A DNA stretch of 64,000 nt from Synechocystis sp. PCC 7338 (GCF_018282115.1 NZ_CP054306.1:62001-126000); one strand, 5' to 3'; positions 9,189 to 19,406 are shown, counted from the first letter of the stretch. The notes: generated from the letters alone by a model not told the origin. Numbers and translations are program-made.

Positions 9189-10658
9189 CTAGCGTCCGCC
9201 CACCGTAATGCCATCAACCTTAATGTGGGGCTGACCGACGGTGACATAAACACTGCCGCTGACGGAACCACAAAACCCCGCCGCCAAACCTAAATCCTGG
9301 GAAGACATGGAAATTTTATTCATAATTTCCGTGGCTGTGCCAATTAACGTTGCGCCTTTGAGGGGTTTAGTCAACTTACCGTTTTCCACCAGGTAAGCCT
9401 CAGAAACCGCAAAGTTAAATTCCCCCGTGGCTCCGACGCTACCGCCCCCCATTTGTTTACAGTAAATCCCCTTGTCGACGGAATTAAAAATGTCATCCAC
9501 CGAATAATTGCCGGGGGCAATGTAGGTGTTACGCATGCGGGAAGCGGCTGCATAGGCATAGCTTTGCCGACGACCACTGCCGGTGCGGGGATGGCCGGTG
9601 CGAAGGGAACCGGTGCGATCGGCAATGAAGTTTTTCAAAATGCCGTTTTCAATTAACAGAGTACGCTGGGTGGGCATGCCTTCATCGTCCATATCAATGG
9701 TGCCAAAGGCCTTATCGGTCAGCCCTTCGTCCCAAGCAGTGAGATTTTCATGGGCAATTTTTTCCCCTTTTTTATCCAGGAAAGGAGTGGTTTTGTGCTC
9801 AATTTGGGTGGTTTCCAACAGGTGACCACAGGCTTCGTGGAAAATTACCCCCCCGAACTGGTTGGCCATAATGATGGGATAGTTGCCCGATTCCACGTAA
9901 TCAGCGTAGAGCATTTTCCCGGCGGATTCAGCCACTTCCTGGGCCGCAGTTTCCGCATCCCAAGTGCGTAAATAGTCTGGGTTACTGGTGTCCCCGGAAC
10001 GCTTACTCATGGAAGTGCGGTGTTCACCATCGGCACAAAAGAGGGAAAATCCCACGGATTGGGTGAGGCGGATATCCCTGGCAAAGGTACCGTCACTGGC
10101 CGCCACCAAAACCTCCTGCCAATCACGAAAATAGGCGGCCCGCCGTGATTGGGCATGGCTAGCATAGCGGTCTAATTTTTGGTTGGCCCCCAGCAAAATA
10201 TCACTCATTTCCTGCATGGGGCTACAACGGTGTAACCATTGGTCTTTTTCCTTGGCTCCGGCATAGTCCCGTAACATTTCCAGGTTCAGTTCAGGCACAA
10301 AGGATTGGCCAGCCGGCAAGGTTAACCCCAAAATGGATAGGCCTTTTTCCAGGGCGGCGCGGAGGCCACTAAAGGAAAGGTCATTGGTGCTGACGTAGCA
10401 GTCTCCTTTGCCCTTATAAACCCGGACGCCACAACCGCTGGAAAGCTTGGGGGTGAGGCTAGTGATGGCATCATCTTCGGCTAGGCAACTGACGTAATTG
10501 ACCTTTTCGAGGAAAAATTCGACAAAATCGGCTCCGGCGGCCCTGCCCAAACCCAGCAATGTGGATAGGGATTCCTGCCATCTACCATCGAGGCGATCGC
10601 CAGGGGTGGTGTAGTTGAGGCTGGGTAAATCCTGGGAGAGGAGCAGGGTGGGGGCCAT
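9189..10658 (-). CDS. tldD: TldD family metalloprotease
   Basis: The larger subunit of the TldD/PmbA (TldE) zinc protease, which trims modified peptides such as microcins and degrades unfolded peptides; its cyanobacterial substrate is unknown. The 489-residue protein has the Zn-binding HExxxH motif in [17 protein letters not shown] (about residue 265) and a conserved [15 protein letters not shown] stretch. The C-terminal glycine-rich core ([20 protein letters not shown]) is also intact. No pmbA partner is adjacent. The start at 10658 ([12 protein letters not shown]) gives a normal length. Confidence 0.93.
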   Translation of the reverse strand: MAPTLLLSQDLPSLNYTTPGDRLDGRWQESLSTLLGLGRAAGADFVEFFLEKVNYVSCLAEDDAITSLTPKLSSGCGVRVYKGKGDCYVSTNDLSFSGLRAALEKGLSILGLTLPAGQSFVPELNLEMLRDYAGAKEKDQWLHRCSPMQEMSDILLGANQKLDRYASHAQSRRAAYFRDWQEVLVAASDGTFARDIRLTQSVGFSLFCADGEHRTSMSKRSGDTSNPDYLRTWDAETAAQEVAESAGKMLYADYVESGNYPIIMANQFGGVIFHEACGHLLETTQIEHKTTPFLDKKGEKIAHENLTAWDEGLTDKAFGTIDMDDEGMPTQRTLLIENGILKNFIADRTGSLRTGHPRTGSGRRQSYAYAAASRMRNTYIAPGNYSVDDIFNSVDKGIYCKQMGGGSVGATGEFNFAVSEAYLVENGKLTKPLKGATLIGTATEIMNKISMSSQDLGLAAGFCGSVSGSVYVTVGQPHIKVDGITVGGR

Positions 10659-10767
10659 AGTGATTTTTTCAGGAATGAGTGAAATATTTCTTAATGTATT
10701 CTAACCAATTTAACCTGGGCTTTTACATCTTTTTTATAAATTTTTATGGACTGATAATCCTAGGTAC

Positions 10768-11199
10768 TTATTCGGATTTTGGAAAAATAAATAAGTTTTG
10801 AAATGGCTTGGTATTTTTCCAGCGATAGATACTAAAATCTCGATAATCAATCGAAAGAATACGACCATGACCAAGGTTTTCTGCCAAGATCACCAGAGAT
10901 GCATCGGCAAGATCCATTGGCAAGTCACGATATTTTGTCATAAGTTGCTCAATGCGGGGGCAATGACTGGGTTTGATGTCAAATATATTGAGTTTTCCTG
11001 TGCCAATTTTTCTAATAAATGCCTGCGGTGCATTAATTCCAACCCGATTTTGTAGTAGATAGCAAGTTTCAGTAACAACACACCAAGTCGTTATAAATTG
11101 CTCTTCTTGTAAAGAGTAAAACACATTCACTGCCGGGATATGAACCTCATCATTTTTATTAGCTAAGGCAAGCCAAAAGCCAGTATCAACAATGATCAT
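10768..11199 (-). CDS. vapC: PIN-domain toxin, VapC family
   Basis: A 143-residue PIN ribonuclease of a type II toxin-antitoxin pair. The acidic residues expected at the active site are present: Asp in MIIVDTGFW, Glu in VVTETCYLL, Asp in PMDLADASLV and Asp in ILSIDYRDF. It is translationally coupled to the gene upstream (14-base overlap), whose product is the presumed antitoxin. PIN toxins usually cleave tRNA or rRNA; the target here is unknown. The gene looks intact, unlike the PIN gene at 1149. Confidence 0.88.
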   Translation of the reverse strand: MIIVDTGFWLALANKNDEVHIPAVNVFYSLQEEQFITTWCVVTETCYLLQNRVGINAPQAFIRKIGTGKLNIFDIKPSHCPRIEQLMTKYRDLPMDLADASLVILAENLGHGRILSIDYRDFSIYRWKNTKPFQNLFIFPKSE

Positions 11200-11413
11200 G
11201 TTTTTTTTCTAATTCACAGTTCAAATAAGTTTTATATTTTCTAGAAAGATCGGGTTCTGCATCTATGCAACCAATAAAATCTGACCAGTCTGTTGAATAA
11301 ACTGATGTGTTTGCAACATGATTTTCCTTGAGGCTTTCGATTAAATCAAAAACAATTTCCTGAGCTTCAGGAGAAAGCTCTGCCAGATCCTGTTGAATGG
11401 TGTCGAGATTCAT
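11186..11413 (-). CDS. Antitoxin of the adjacent VapC
   Basis: A 75-residue acidic protein beginning MNLDTIQQDLAELSPEAQ. The first half is predicted helical (ELSPEAQEIVFDLIESLKE), a common DNA-binding or dimerising part in VapB-like proteins. The second half (DWSDFIGCIDAEPDLS) would be the extended toxin-binding tail. It is first in a two-gene minus-strand operon and overlaps the toxin start by 14 bases. It most likely represses the operon together with the toxin. The antitoxin family is not identified with certainty. Confidence 0.75.
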   Translation of the reverse strand: MNLDTIQQDLAELSPEAQEIVFDLIESLKENHVANTSVYSTDWSDFIGCIDAEPDLSRKYKTYLNCELEKKHDHC

Positions 11414-11478
11414 TGGCTAATTTTGACTAAAAAGCTAGCTGTGGCAATAAAACCAGGTTTGTTCTCTTTTCACACATT

Positions 11479-14400
11479 TTAGCCATTCTGGTGGGGCGCT
11501 GGGGCCGGGCTCTGGGGTTGGGCTTCGGGGAGAGGCTCCGATGGGGGGGATTTAGGGGCCAAAAGTTGCCCACTGATGGTTTTCACCACAATGTATAAAA
11601 CCGGCACCACAAACAAGCTCAGGAAGGTGGCCACCAACATCCCGCCAAACACCGCTGTGCCCAACGCTTGCCGACTACCGGCCCCCGCTCCAGTGGCGAT
11701 CGCCAGGGGGAAAATACCAAACAAGGTGGAAAAGCCAGTCATCAAAATGGGACGGAGACGATCCTGGGCCGCTTCTAGGGCCGCTTTAACAATGGAGTAG
11801 CCCTGTTCCCTGAGTTGGTTGGCAAATTCCACAATCAGGATGGCGTTTTTACTGGCCAGGCCAATGAGCATTACCAAACCAATTTGACAGTACACATCGT
11901 TGGGAAAACCGCGCAAACTCTGGGCCATCAACGCCCCCAGAATGGCTAGGGGCACACTCAAAAGAATGATTACTGGGTCAACATAATTTTCGTATTGGGC
12001 GGCCAACACCAGGAAAACAAACAATAAACCCAAGCCGAAAATGATCGGTGCCTGCCCCTGGGAAGTAACCTCCTCCAAGGAAATGCCCGACCACTGGAAA
12101 TCAAACCCCGGTGGCATCACTTGACGGGCGATCGCCGCCATGGCATTCATCGCTTGCCCCGTACTTACCCCCTGGTTAGCCGACCCCGTAATGGCAATGG
12201 AACGGAATAGGTTGTAATGGGTGATGATCGGTGCCCCCACCCCTTGGGTAACCTTGACCAGATTGGCCATGGGAATCATGGTGCCGGATTCACTACGCAC
12301 ATAGAGTCGGTTAATATCCTCTGGGCTACTGCGGAACTGTTCGTCAGCCTGGAGGTAAACCCGATAGGTGCGGCCCTGCAAAACAAAATCGTTCACATAG
12401 CTAGAGCCCAAGGCCGTTTCCATGGTCTGGAAAATTTGATCCACGGGAACCCCCAAGCTTTTGGCCCGATTGCGATCCACATCCACAATCAATTGGGGAC
12501 TATTGGCTTGGAAAGTGCTGAACACCCGCTGTAAATCTGGGCTTTGGTTCGCGGCCCCCAAAATCTGTCCCATGGTGCCCACCATGGTATCCAATTCACT
12601 GTTAACCCGTAGATCCTGTAGCTGGAAATCAAAGCCACCAAACTGCCCTAGTCCCCGGATGGGGGGTGGATTAAGGGGAAAAATGTTGGCTTCGGGAATT
12701 TGGGAAAACTTACCAAACATTTGGCCGATGATAGCCTGCACCGACTGATTGGGGGCTGGGCGCTCACCCCAGGGTTTGAGGCGGGAGAAAATGATGCCCT
12801 GGTTGGGGCTATTACCACTAAAGCTAAATCCCCCCACCGCAAAAGTTGCCGTTATCTCTGGCACTGCCAATAGCTCCTTTTCCACCTGGGCCATGACTCG
12901 ACTGGTGTATTGCAAAGACACCCCCTGGGGAGCCTGAATGATGGTGATGAAATAGCCCTGGTCTTCGTCCGGTAAAAAAGCGGTGGGCACTGTTAAGTAA
13001 AACCAGGCCGTGGCCCCCAGTAGGAGCACAAAAACCCCCACTACCATGGCCTTAAACTTAACTAACCTCTGCAGAGCGCCGCCATAGAGTTGACGTACCC
13101 GCTCCAGCCGCCGGTTAAACCAATTAAAAAACCAGGCGATCGCCGCTGGAGGTTCCTGGCCTTCCCGCAACAGTAGGGCACAGAGGGAAGGGGTAAGGGT
13201 GAGGGCCAAAAAAGTGGACAGGAGAATCGAAAAGGCAATGGTGAGAGCAAATTGTTGGTATAAAGCCCCTGTGGTCCCCGGAAAAAACGCCACCGGAATA
13301 AATACCGCCATCAACACCAAGGAAGTGGCAATTACTGCCCCCGTCAATTCCCCCATGGCCTCCTGGGCCGCCTGTCGGGGGTCTTCGTGCTTCACCTTAA
13401 TAAAACGGCTAATCTGCTCCACCACAATGATGGCATCGTCCACCACCATCCCCGTGGCCAAAGTTAAGCCAAACAAAGTCAGACTATTGATGGAAAAGTC
13501 AAACAGTTTAACAAAACCAAAGGTGCCAATGAGCGCCAGGGGAATGGTCAAAGCGGGAATTAAAGCCGATCGCCAGTCCTGGAGAAAAACCAGAATGACC
13601 AAAATTACCAGGGCCACCGCAATTAAGAGGGTTTTTACCACCTCAAACAGGGACTCCTGGACAAATTCAGTGGTGTCAAAGGCCACGTTGTACTCAATGC
13701 CTTCGGGAAAATTTTCCGCCAGCCGGGCCATTTCGTCTTTAACCAAGCGGGCAACTTCCAGGGCATTACTATCCAATAGTTGGTAAATACCTAGCCCCAC
13801 CGCTTCCTGGCCCCGAAAGCGCAAAAAGCTATTGTAATTCTCCGCCCCCAGTTCCACCCGGCCAATGTCCTTAAACCTAACCACAGAGCCACTGGGGCCC
13901 GATTTAACAATTAAATTTTCAAAGTCCCCCAAATCAGCCAACTGACTGCTAGCCCGTAAATCAAGTTGGTATTCCTGCCCGGGCGGCGCCGGTTCCGCCC
14001 CAATTTGCCCAGCCCCCACCTGGAGGTTTTGTTCCCTCAGGGCTTGGCTTAGATCCTCCATGGTCAACTGTTGGGCCGCTAGTTTCATCGGATCGACCCA
14101 AAGACGCATGGCATAGAGCCGTTCCCCGAAAATCCGCACATTCCCCACCCCAGTGATCCGACGGAGAGGATCCACCAGGTAGCGGTCGGCGTAGTTGCTC
14201 AAGAAAACGTTGTCATACTGACCATTGGGGCTAGTGATGCCAATGCCCAGCAAGAGCGCATTCGATTCTTTGTTAACCCTCACCCCTGTGCGATTGACTG
14301 ATTCTGGCAACTGAGGGGAAGCGAGGGCCACCCGATTCTGTACGTCAACGGCGGCAATATCTTTATTCTGACTGCGGTCAAAGGTGACAGTGATGCTGCT

Positions 14401-14664
14401 GGTGCCATCGTTACTACTGGTGGAGCTGATGTAGCGCATGCCTTCCACCCCATTGATTTGCCGCTCCAAAATGTCGGTAACGGCCCTCTCCACCACCTCC
14501 GCATTGGCGCCGCTGTAGTTGGAAGTCACCTGAATGGCTGTGGGGGCAATTTCGGGAAACTGGGCCACGGGGAGATTGACCAAGCTGATCATTCCCACCA
14601 AGAGGATGATAATGGCGCAAACGCTGGCAAAAACGGGGCGTTTAATGAAAAAATCGACAAACAT
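11479..14664 (-). CDS. RND-family multidrug efflux transporter (AcrB/MexB type, HAE-1)
   Basis: The inner-membrane proton-driven pump of a tripartite efflux system, exporting hydrophobic compounds. The 1061-residue product starts at the ATG at 14664 (MFVDFFIKRPVFASVCAIII); a GTG three codons upstream is possible. The HAE-1 layout is complete: TM1, a large periplasmic loop with GVRVNKESNALL, the TM4 proton-relay residues in GMVVDDAIIVVEQISRF, a second porter loop and six C-terminal TM segments (MLIGLASKNAILIVEFANQL). It ends in a Pro-rich tail. No membrane-fusion protein or TolC-like gene lies next to it, so the partners must be encoded elsewhere. Confidence 0.93.
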   Translation of the reverse strand: MFVDFFIKRPVFASVCAIIILLVGMISLVNLPVAQFPEIAPTAIQVTSNYSGANAEVVERAVTDILERQINGVEGMRYISSTSSNDGTSSITVTFDRSQNKDIAAVDVQNRVALASPQLPESVNRTGVRVNKESNALLLGIGITSPNGQYDNVFLSNYADRYLVDPLRRITGVGNVRIFGERLYAMRLWVDPMKLAAQQLTMEDLSQALREQNLQVGAGQIGAEPAPPGQEYQLDLRASSQLADLGDFENLIVKSGPSGSVVRFKDIGRVELGAENYNSFLRFRGQEAVGLGIYQLLDSNALEVARLVKDEMARLAENFPEGIEYNVAFDTTEFVQESLFEVVKTLLIAVALVILVILVFLQDWRSALIPALTIPLALIGTFGFVKLFDFSINSLTLFGLTLATGMVVDDAIIVVEQISRFIKVKHEDPRQAAQEAMGELTGAVIATSLVLMAVFIPVAFFPGTTGALYQQFALTIAFSILLSTFLALTLTPSLCALLLREGQEPPAAIAWFFNWFNRRLERVRQLYGGALQRLVKFKAMVVGVFVLLLGATAWFYLTVPTAFLPDEDQGYFITIIQAPQGVSLQYTSRVMAQVEKELLAVPEITATFAVGGFSFSGNSPNQGIIFSRLKPWGERPAPNQSVQAIIGQMFGKFSQIPEANIFPLNPPPIRGLGQFGGFDFQLQDLRVNSELDTMVGTMGQILGAANQSPDLQRVFSTFQANSPQLIVDVDRNRAKSLGVPVDQIFQTMETALGSSYVNDFVLQGRTYRVYLQADEQFRSSPEDINRLYVRSESGTMIPMANLVKVTQGVGAPIITHYNLFRSIAITGSANQGVSTGQAMNAMAAIARQVMPPGFDFQWSGISLEEVTSQGQAPIIFGLGLLFVFLVLAAQYENYVDPVIILLSVPLAILGALMAQSLRGFPNDVYCQIGLVMLIGLASKNAILIVEFANQLREQGYSIVKAALEAAQDRLRPILMTGFSTLFGIFPLAIATGAGAGSRQALGTAVFGGMLVATFLSLFVVPVLYIVVKTISGQLLAPKSPPSEPLPEAQPQSPAPAPHQNG

Positions 14665-14917
14665 GGTAGGCACAAAGGCGGTTCAGCGGCGAAGACTGGC
14701 TTTCAACCCGGCCGTCGTTGCCATATTGTTACATATCTTTAACAATGCCCTAACCCTACTTTGGGTTGATCTTTCGGTTGCCCAGAAGCTTAATTTGGGC
14801 TGGAGGGATTAGTAGAACAACTGTGGTGATCTCAATTTTCCTCAATGGAAAAATTTGCCTCAACGGATCGTTGGGGAATGGGAAAAAATAGTATCACTTA
14901 CTAGAGCGTAGAAGAAA

Positions 14918-16003
14918 TTACAGCACAGTAGCCTTGATGACTTCCCCCGTGACCGCATCACTCATGATCACCTGCCCGATCGCCGTGGGGAGAATAAAGC
15001 GAACTTTACCAGCTTTGACCTTTTTGTCGTGCAGTAAACTAGCCAGCAAATCTTCCACCGCCAGGGATGGGGGTATCTCCGTGGGTAATTTAGTTTTGAG
15101 CAATAGTTGCCGTTGGCGATCGCCGAGGTCTTGGTCGCACAGTTCCAGGTAATGGGCAATTTTGGCCGCCGCTTCCATGCCAATGGCCACCGCTTCCCCA
15201 TGGTTAATCACTCCGTAACCCGTTAAACTTTCTACCCCGTGGCCAATGGTATGGCCATAGTTGAGGATGGCCCGCAGTCCCGCTTCCTTCTCATCTTGGC
15301 TGACCACATCCACTTTTGCCTGGCAAGAGCGTTGGATAATTTGGGTTAGCAATGCCGGGGCCAGGTGATCGATGCTCGATAAATCGTTTGCTTCTTCTAA
15401 GGCTGTAAATAATTCTGGGTCCCAAATCACGCCGTATTTAATCACTTCCGCCATACCCGCTCGAAATTCCCGTTCCGGCAGGGTTTTTAACACGGTGGGG
15501 TCAATGTACACCAAGCGGGGCTGGTAAAAAGCCCCAATTAAATTTTTCCCCTGGGGATGGTTCACCCCCGTTTTACCGCCAATGGAAGCATCCACCATGG
15601 CCAGCAAAGAAGTGGGTACCTGGACAAAATTAATACCCCGGAGCCATGTAGCCGCCCCAAACCCGGTCATGTCACCAATGACGCCGCCCCCCAGGGCCAG
15701 CAGGGTGGAATTGCGTTCCAAATTGGCTTGGAAAGCGACATCGTAAAGCTCATTAATGGAAGCCAGGGTTTTGTGGGTTTCCCCGGCGGGAATTAAATGC
15801 TGAAAAACCTCATAGCCCGCCCTTTGTAAAGCTTGAATGACAACTTCACCGTAGTGGTCATAAATTTCCGGGTTGGATACCACCATAATTTTTTGGCCCA
15901 AACCGAGGGGAGCCAAGTGGCTCGCAATTTCCGCCAATCCTCCCGGCGCAATCTGTACTTGATAAGGGGACTGGGGCAGGGGAACGGGGATGGTGGTGGC
16001 CAT
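14918..16003 (-). CDS. aroB: 3-Dehydroquinate synthase
   Basis: Second step of the shikimate pathway: 3-deoxy-D-arabino-heptulosonate 7-phosphate to 3-dehydroquinate, using NAD+ and a divalent metal. The 361-residue product starts at the ATG at 16003 ([18 protein letters not shown]), not at the in-frame TTG five codons upstream. Signatures are [20 protein letters not shown] (nucleotide-binding region), [20 protein letters not shown] and the metal ligands in [14 protein letters not shown]. It is divergent from petL, with the two start codons only about 80 bases apart, so the promoters overlap or are packed tightly. Confidence 0.96.
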   Translation of the reverse strand: MATTIPVPLPQSPYQVQIAPGGLAEIASHLAPLGLGQKIMVVSNPEIYDHYGEVVIQALQRAGYEVFQHLIPAGETHKTLASINELYDVAFQANLERNSTLLALGGGVIGDMTGFGAATWLRGINFVQVPTSLLAMVDASIGGKTGVNHPQGKNLIGAFYQPRLVYIDPTVLKTLPEREFRAGMAEVIKYGVIWDPELFTALEEANDLSSIDHLAPALLTQIIQRSCQAKVDVVSQDEKEAGLRAILNYGHTIGHGVESLTGYGVINHGEAVAIGMEAAAKIAHYLELCDQDLGDRQRQLLLKTKLPTEIPPSLAVEDLLASLLHDKKVKAGKVRFILPTAIGQVIMSDAVTGEVIKATVL

Positions 16004-16084
16004 AAGTTGCTGGTTCAATCGGTGGCGCTGGATCGTACAATAGCAAACAATTACAACGTTTTTATCAAAGCGAGGAACAAAATT

Positions 16085-16183
16085 ATGGCCGCTGGTGTTG
16101 GCATTTTCATTGGTTATATTGCTGTTTTTACCGGGGTCGCCCTTGGTCTCCTCTACGGCCTGCGGTTTGTCAAGCTGATCTAA
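16085..16183 (+). CDS. petL: Cytochrome b6f complex subunit PetL (subunit VI), 32 aa
   Basis: A 32-codon gene reading [20 protein letters not shown] and then a [12 protein letters not shown] tail. A single TM helix with a short start and a basic end (RFVKLI) is the PetL pattern; Mastigocladus PetL ends SIKLI and has the same length. PetL is a peripheral helix that stabilises the dimeric cytochrome b6f complex in the thylakoid. GAGGAA lies about nine bases before the ATG, a good ribosome site. The gene is short enough to be missed by automatic calls, and a longer open frame through the aroB start has no support. The family call is from sequence memory. Confidence 0.8.
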   Translation: MAAGVGIFIGYIAVFTGVALGLLYGLRFVKLI

Positions 16184-16217
16184 TCCATCTTCAAGTTAAC
16201 TGAGAGAGTGTTTTACA

Positions 16218-16270
16218 AGCCCCCCGCCCCCCAACTGGGGGGGAAACTAGGGAAAAGTCCCCCAGCATTG
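16218..16270. repeat. GC-rich intergenic hairpin repeat after petL
   Basis: CCCCCC (16227-16232) pairs with GGGGGG (16237-16242) around AACT, followed by GAAACTAGGGAAAAGTCCCCC, which can form a second hairpin. There is no T run, so it is not a classic terminator, although it could still end petL transcription or protect its 3' end. It resembles the element near 1616-1648. The rest of the petL-hemB gap shows no gene. Confidence 0.5.
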
Positions 16271-16400
16271 CAGTCGCGTTAGTGGGTTGGTTTAGGGGGC
16301 AAAAATTGGTCAACTAGCAACGTTAATTAATCGCTAGGGCCAGGCTTTTACTCTAAAAATTTTAAAAAAACTACATTAAGCAAAATATTTAGGCACCATT

Positions 16401-17384
16401 ATGTTTCCCACCACCCGTCCCCGCCGTCTGCGCCAAAACGATGTTCTCCGCCGCATGGTCAGGGAAAATACCCTCACCGTTAATGATTTGATCTACCCCC
16501 TGTTTGCCGTTCCCGGTAGCAGTGTAGCCAAAGAAGTGGTATCCATGCCGGGGGTGTACCAGTTATCGGTGGACAAAATTGTCGATGAAGCGAAGGAAGT
16601 ACGGGATTTGGGTATTCCCGCCATTATCCTCTTTGGTATTCCTGAAGATAAGGATACTGATGCCACTGGAGCTTGGCATGATTGCGGCATTGTCCAAAAG
16701 GCGACGGAGGCGGTGAAAAAAGCAGTGCCAGATTTGGTGGTAATTGTTGATACTTGTTTGTGTGAATATACCAGCCATGGCCACTGTGGCTATCTGGAGA
16801 CGGGGGATTTAACCGGCCGGGTGTTGAACGATCCCACCCTGGAATTGTTGAAAAAAACCGCTGTGTCCCAGGCCAATGCTGGGGCGGATATCATTGCTCC
16901 TTCGGGGATGATGGATGGTTTTGTCCAGGCCATTCGGGAAGCCTTGGATGACCATGATTTCCAAAATATTCCCATTCTTTCCTACGCAGCTAAGTATGCC
17001 TCGGCCTATTACGGCCCCTTCCGGGATGCGGCGGATTCCTCCCCCCAATTCGGCGATCGCCGGACCTACCAAATGGATCCAGGCAATAGTCGGGAAGCCC
17101 TGAAAGAAGTTGAATTAGATTTGCTCGAGGGAGCGGATATGGTGATGGTCAAACCGGCTCTGTCCTATATGGATATTATTTGGCGCATTAAGGAAATGAC
17201 CAATCTACCAGTGGCGGCCTATAACGTTTCTGGGGAATATTCCATGGTGAAAGCGGCGGCCCTCAACGGTTGGATTGATGAGCAAAAAGTAACTCTGGAA
17301 ACCCTCACCAGCTTTAAACGGGCCGGGGCAGATTTGATTTTGACTTACCACGCTAAGGATGCGGCCCGCTGGCTCCAGGGCTAA
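16401..17384 (+). CDS. hemB: Delta-aminolevulinic acid dehydratase (porphobilinogen synthase)
   Basis: Condenses two 5-aminolevulinate molecules into porphobilinogen, the shared early step to heme, chlorophyll, bilins and cobalamin. The 327-residue length is typical. The two active-site lysines lie in [19 protein letters not shown] (about residue 200) and [15 protein letters not shown] (about 253). The metal region reads [18 protein letters not shown], the Cys-rich version of Zn-dependent enzymes rather than the Asp-rich version of plant Mg enzymes. The start ATG at 16401 is clear. With chlI it places two tetrapyrrole genes in the window, though not in one operon. Confidence 0.96.
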   Translation: MFPTTRPRRLRQNDVLRRMVRENTLTVNDLIYPLFAVPGSSVAKEVVSMPGVYQLSVDKIVDEAKEVRDLGIPAIILFGIPEDKDTDATGAWHDCGIVQKATEAVKKAVPDLVVIVDTCLCEYTSHGHCGYLETGDLTGRVLNDPTLELLKKTAVSQANAGADIIAPSGMMDGFVQAIREALDDHDFQNIPILSYAAKYASAYYGPFRDAADSSPQFGDRRTYQMDPGNSREALKEVELDLLEGADMVMVKPALSYMDIIWRIKEMTNLPVAAYNVSGEYSMVKAAALNGWIDEQKVTLETLTSFKRAGADLILTYHAKDAARWLQG

Positions 17385-17464
17385 AGGGATAATTCCCATA
17401 ATTGGTCGATCCTAATTTCAAACGGCTTGGCCATGGATGGGACGGGCTGGGAGAAAGGAAAATA

Positions 17465-18394
17465 ATGCCTAAAGCGCCCCTATTAAGTGTTTGTATTCCT
17501 GCCTATAACCGCCCTGCTTGGCTAAGGCGGGGTTTGGAGTCGATCGCCGTTGGGGATGGCACTGATATAGAGGTGGTCATTACCGATGATTCCGACACTA
17601 ATCAGTCCCAGGCGATCGCCGCTGAGGTGTTAAAAAATTGGTCATTGTCTTGGCGCTACGAACACCATCAACAACCGTTGGGCATGGCCCAAAACTGGAA
17701 CCGGGCTATTCAATGGGCGACGGGGCAGTATGTGATGGTTCTCCACGACGACGATTTTTTTTTACCCCAGGGATTAGGTCGGCTGGTCAATAAGTTGCAA
17801 GGGTTAGGGAACCAATACCCAGTTTTATTATTTGGGGTCCTGGTGGTGGATGCCCAAGAACGGGTCATGAAGCGGCAAGGGTTTAGACAAGATAAACTTT
17901 TGCCCCCCCACGATGCATTAATACGGCTTTTTTCCGATTCTTCGTTTGTCCGTTTCCCGGCCATGGTAATTAGACGGGACTTATTCACGGAGGTGGGTTA
18001 TTTCAATCCGGACTGGCGGGAACCCTGTGATCTGGAAATGTGGATGCGGTTACTTGCCCGGTATGGAGTGTATTGTTGTCGGGAAGCCACGGTGGCCTAT
18101 CGGGTACATGGCCAAGCACTCACCATGGGTTCATTTCATAGAGAGACGGTGAATATTTTGCTGAAGTTGTTTGGGGAGTTGGAGCAGTTAAATATTTTGA
18201 CGGCAAAGGATATTGAGTTTTGCAAAGGGTCATTTTTCCATCAATATATTTTGGCGGGGGCGTGGCGACAATTGCGACGGCGACGCTGGCGGGAATTTCA
18301 ACAAGTGATGGGATTGTTTGATTTGCCGGAGTTGAAGTCGTTGTCTTGTCCAGTGAAATGGTATTTTTTGAGAGGGTTATTTTCTTTGCCCTAG
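17465..18394 (+). CDS. Glycosyltransferase family 2
   Basis: A 309-residue GT-A transferase starting at the ATG at 17465 (MPKAPLLSVCIPAYNRP), with GAGAAAGGA just upstream; a TTG start further out is not credible. The N-terminal nucleotide-sugar part shows ITDDSDTNQS, and the DxD-type metal motif is VMVLHDDDFFLP (about residues 95-105). The acceptor side has PCDLEMWMRLLARYGVY. There are no TM segments. Sugar and acceptor are unknown. It is the only plus-strand glycosyltransferase here and lies at the left edge of the glycan island, with a normal HIP1 site inside, so it may be older resident DNA. Confidence 0.88.
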   Translation: MPKAPLLSVCIPAYNRPAWLRRGLESIAVGDGTDIEVVITDDSDTNQSQAIAAEVLKNWSLSWRYEHHQQPLGMAQNWNRAIQWATGQYVMVLHDDDFFLPQGLGRLVNKLQGLGNQYPVLLFGVLVVDAQERVMKRQGFRQDKLLPPHDALIRLFSDSSFVRFPAMVIRRDLFTEVGYFNPDWREPCDLEMWMRLLARYGVYCCREATVAYRVHGQALTMGSFHRETVNILLKLFGELEQLNILTAKDIEFCKGSFFHQYILAGAWRQLRRRRWREFQQVMGLFDLPELKSLSCPVKWYFLRGLFSLP

Positions 18395-18415
18395 TATCAA
18401 CTTTTTAATGGGTTT

Positions 18416-18694
18416 TTAATGGGACGAAATAACTTTTTCAATCAAACCCAAGTCCAAATTCAGTTTTTGGGCGATCCTTTCTGGAGATAGTCCGGCTTGG
18501 AAGAGGAGGGGGACAGCTTCAAGCTTACCTTCTAGTCTTCCCTCCAATTTGCCTTCCAATTTTCCCTCTTGCTTCGCATCCTGATACACTCGAGTTTGTT
18601 TAATTTCGGCGAGATCAAACATAGCGCGGAGTTTCTCTTGGGTGAGTTGGGGAAATTTGCAGAGTATGGCATTGTCGATTAGCTCTATTGTTAA
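18416..18694 (-). pseudogene. DUF2887/Rpn-type nuclease family, C-terminal remnant
   Basis: The minus strand reads LTIELIDNAILCKFPQLTQEKL then RAMFDLAEIKQTRVYQDAKQ, followed by a short charged repeat (EGKLEGKLEGRLEGKLE) and a C-terminal helix pair. This is the C-terminal end of the DUF2887 family (related to Rpn nucleases), where proteins normally have about 250-300 residues with the PD-(D/E)XK core upstream. Here the core is absent: upstream sequence at once becomes the end of the DUF29 gene in another frame. So the 5' two thirds are deleted. Only a TTG within the DUF29 gene could start it. Confidence 0.75.
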
Positions 18695-19143
18695 GGTAGC
18701 CAGTCGGGATCGAGGATTTGTTCTAGGGTATAGGGACAAGTCAATGGAAATATTTCAGGGGACAATTTTGATTTGCGAATGGCACTTTTGCGGGCTTTTT
18801 GATAATCCTTCTCCAGAATTGTCGTGAGATGATTAAAGAGAACTTTGGATTCTAGCAGTAGATCCAGTTCTAAGCGAAAGTTATCAATTTCTTTTTCCCA
18901 ACCTTTCCCTGACCATTCTTTTTCGGAGTACCAATATTGATAAAGCAGTAAATGAATCAGTAGTCGGAGTAAATAACTTTCGACTTTGTGGCGTTGTTCC
19001 CGTCCCAATGCTTCTATTTCTTCAGTTAAATTGTCCCAGTCAAGCTGTTCGATGTCATGGTTTTTAAGTTGGTTAAGGGTAGTATCTAACCAAGCGACAT
19101 AATCGTCTTCATAAAGGTTGGGGACAGAAGGGTTAGAAATCAT
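18691..19143 (-). CDS. DUF29 family protein
   Basis: A 150-residue protein with the DUF29 pattern: LYEDDYVAWLDTTLNQLKN at the start, LDWDNLTEEIEALGREQRH in the middle and a helical VESYLLRLLIHLLLYQYWY stretch. DUF29 has no settled function; many copies occur in cyanobacteria, often near mobile or toxin-antitoxin genes. It starts at the ATG at 19143, its end abuts a DUF2887 remnant, and a second, divergent DUF29 gene lies at 35164, so the two bracket the AT-rich island. Confidence 0.85.
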   Translation of the reverse strand: MISNPSVPNLYEDDYVAWLDTTLNQLKNHDIEQLDWDNLTEEIEALGREQRHKVESYLLRLLIHLLLYQYWYSEKEWSGKGWEKEIDNFRLELDLLLESKVLFNHLTTILEKDYQKARKSAIRKSKLSPEIFPLTCPYTLEQILDPDWLP

Positions 19144-19406
19144 CGTTTTTAGGAAATTAGTTATTGGTTGTTGTTACAGCATTTGAGCTGAATTTGGGTG
19201 ATTCGAGCTTGGGAGATTTCTCCTCCTCTTGAAACTATAAAGATAATAGGTTTCTGTTGGCATAATATATTTGAATCACGGTGATGAAAGCGTTTGAGAT
19301 AGGCACATCGAAGACACAGGACTCGAATTAATTAATTTGAACTACTCCAAGTGGGATGCACCCCCTATATCAATTTGTTATTTATTTCTAAGTACTGCGG
19401 AAATTT

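Noticed and set aside
13199-13786. 195-codon plus-strand frame opposite the RND pump gene
   Set aside because: Lies wholly antisense to a highly conserved transporter, has odd composition and no ribosome site; a shadow of codon bias.
15833-16183. Long plus-strand frame ending at the petL stop
   Set aside because: Only the last 32 codons from the ATG at 16085 have coding character and a ribosome site; the rest is antisense to aroB.
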